The translations under genes and the position numbers were made by a program. Shown here piece after piece: positions 62,999 through 64,000 of a stretch of 64,000 nucleotides of DNA. The notes under the pieces were generated by a model. That model saw nothing but the letters and a program-made list of their open reading frames with translations. It did not search any database and was not told the DNA's origin. Numbering within the stretch: the stretch's first letter is position 1; every line of letters begins with the position of its first letter. Origin of the DNA: Enterobacter cloacae (GTDB lineage Bacteria > Pseudomonadota > Gammaproteobacteria > Enterobacterales > Enterobacteriaceae); NCBI GenBank assembly GCA_014169315.1, contig AP022133.1, positions 3,100,001 to 3,164,000 of the forward strand. The letters are read 5' to 3'.

Positions 62999-63015
62999 TG
63001 CACTCACATTGTGCA
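62999..63015. promoter_or_regulatory. NtrC-type enhancer site upstream of argT
   Basis: TGCAC-tcacatt-GTGCA, a perfect match to the NtrC palindrome TGCAC-N7-GTGCA, about 220 bp upstream of the predicted argT start site. Remote placement suits an activator of sigma-54 promoters. It sits directly after the ubiX stop codon. Confidence 0.65.
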
Positions 63016-63020
63016 CAAAA

Positions 63021-63590
63021 TCAGGCTCCCTGCCAGCGGGTAAAGAGGTCTTCCGGCAGGTCGATATCAAACTGATCCAGCACGCGGTTAACGGTCTGGT
63101 TAATCACCTCATCCAGCGTTTGCGGACGGTGATAGAACGCCGGTACCGGCGGCATGATCACCGCGCCCAGCTCGGCGGCCTGAGTCATTAAGCGCAGGTG
63201 TCCCAGGTGCAGCGGCGTTTCCCGCACGCACAACACCAGCGGGCGACGCTCTTTCAGCACCACATCTGCCGCGCGTGTTACCAGCGTGTCGGTATAGCTG
63301 TTGACAATGCCGGAGAGCGTTTTGATGGAACAGGGCAGGATCACCATGCCGGCCGTTTTAAACGAGCCAGAGGAGATGCTGGCGGCGATATCACGGGCAT
63401 CGTGTACCACATCGGCCAGAGACTGAACATCGCGCAGGGAAAAATCGGTTTCGAGGGAGAGCGTCTGACGTGCCGCCTGGCTCATCACCAGATGCGTTTC
63501 CACTTCTGCTACGTCACGCAGTACCTGCAACAGACGTACGCCGTAAATCGCGCCGCTGGCACCGCTGATCCCTACAATGAGTCGTTTCAT
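63021..63590 (-). CDS. ubiX: Flavin prenyltransferase UbiX
   Basis: 189-residue enzyme that prenylates FMN to make the cofactor for the decarboxylase UbiD in ubiquinone synthesis. FMN-binding segments are GISGASGAIYGVRLLQVL, SSGSFKTAGMVILPCSIKTLSGI and RETPLHLGHLRLM. The start MKRLIVG matches E. coli; the frame stays open upstream through the palindrome to purF. It follows purF in the same direction with a 90-bp gap. Confidence 0.96.
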   Translation of the reverse strand: MKRLIVGISGASGAIYGVRLLQVLRDVAEVETHLVMSQAARQTLSLETDFSLRDVQSLADVVHDARDIAASISSGSFKTAGMVILPCSIKTLSGIVNSYTDTLVTRAADVVLKERRPLVLCVRETPLHLGHLRLMTQAAELGAVIMPPVPAFYHRPQTLDEVINQTVNRVLDQFDIDLPEDLFTRWQGA

Positions 63591-63642
63591 GATTTTTGCC
63601 CTTGCTGATTTCAGGGCTGACTGTGCAGGATTTTCCGGGGAG

Positions 63643-63674
63643 TTGCAAGTGAGGGCATTAGCCCTCACTTGCAA
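63643..63674 (-). terminator. Long perfect palindrome after purF
   Basis: TTGCAAGTGAGGGC-atta-GCCCTCACTTGCAA, a perfect 14-bp stem with a 4-base loop, starting 5 bases after the purF stop. No T-run follows on the minus strand. It may act as a transcript-end stabiliser or partial terminator between purF and ubiX. Confidence 0.6.
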
Positions 63675-63679
63675 AGGCA

Positions 63680-64000
63680 TTAGCCTTCGTTGTGCATCTC
63701 TAAGCTTTCAAGATCGTTTTGCAGCTGAACGGCTTTTGCATCGTCGTTACGCAGCGAATCCAGATAGTCGAGATACTGCTGGTCAACGTCTTTGGTCACG
63801 TAAATACCGTTAAACACGGAGCATTCGAACTGCTGAATATCCGGGTTCTCGGCACGCACCGCGTCGATCAGATCGTTCAGATCCTGGAAAATCAGGCCAT
63901 CTGCACCGATGATTTGGCGAATTTCATCCACTTCACGGCCATGCGCAATCAGCTCGTTAGCCGTTGGCATATCAATGCCATACACGTTCGGGAAACGAAT
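63680..64000 (-). CDS. purF: Amidophosphoribosyltransferase (3' part)
   Basis: C-terminal 106 residues of PurF; the gene continues beyond the window. PurF makes phosphoribosylamine from PRPP and glutamine, the first step of purine synthesis. Visible landmarks are [22 protein letters not shown] and [23 protein letters not shown], typical of the enteric enzyme C-terminus. The first gene on the right of a purF-ubiX order shared with E. coli. Confidence 0.95.
   Translation of the reverse strand: MRFPNVYGIDMPTANELIAHGREVDEIRQIIGADGLIFQDLNDLIDAVRAENPDIQQFECSVFNGIYVTKDVDQQYLDYLDSLRNDDAKAVQLQNDLESLEMHNEG

Overview
The window is a contiguous stretch of an enterobacterial chromosome. Gene content, gene order and protein identity match the glpABC / men / nuo / ackA-pta / hisJQMP-argT / purF neighbourhood of Escherichia coli and Salmonella. 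Several differences point away from E. coli K-12 and towards an Enterobacter-like genus (Enterobacter, Lelliottia or a close relative): a tctCBA-tctDE citrate-type transport locus next to yfaZ, cheV next to nuoN, and a PTS/transketolase operon beside pta. The genus is inferred from memory of gene order, not from a search.

Layout. 1-3276 (+): the end of glpA, then glpB and glpC (anaerobic glycerol-3-phosphate dehydrogenase). 3311-5147 (-): yfaY and yfaZ. 5279-10440: a tripartite tricarboxylate transporter (tctCBA, +) divergent from its two-component regulators (tctDE, -). 10441-17445 (-): the menaquinone set menE, menC, menB, menH, menD, menF. 17544-20422: elaB, elaA, rbn and cheV. 20519-35465 (-): the complete 13-gene nuoA-N operon for NADH:quinone oxidoreductase, with nuoC and nuoD fused. 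36098-37036 (-): lrhA. 37708-38904: an intact IS5-family insertion sequence with matching terminal inverted repeats and a 4-bp CTAA target duplication. 39371-44965: alaA, yfbR, yfbS, yfbT, yfbU, yfbV. 45303-48723 (+): ackA-pta. 48769-54008: an ascorbate-type PTS (IIA, IIB, IIC) with a split transketolase, divergent from a LacI-family regulator. 54012-57994: yfcD, yfcE, yfcF, yfcG, folX, yfcH. 58054-58563: a GNAT acetyltransferase. 58653-62730 (-): hisP, hisM, hisQ, hisJ and argT. 63021-64000 (-): ubiX and the end of purF.

Functionally much of the window serves anaerobic and respiratory metabolism: GlpABC and Nuo feed electrons into the quinone pool, Men enzymes make menaquinone, and AckA-Pta runs overflow acetate metabolism. 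Nitrogen-regulated amino-acid uptake sits at the right end. A sigma-54-type promoter and a remote NtrC-type palindrome lie upstream of argT, with a weaker similar arrangement upstream of hisJ.

The least described unit is the PTS-plus-split-transketolase operon. Its divergent control region holds two near-identical LacI-type palindromes and a CRP-like site. Other noteworthy structures are an 11-bp tandem repeat between tctD and tctC, paired ATGCCA/TGGCAT dyads upstream of ackA, a structured element with a terminator-like hairpin in the probable lrhA leader, and dispersed copies of a short palindromic repeat. No tRNA, rRNA, CRISPR array or prophage was seen.
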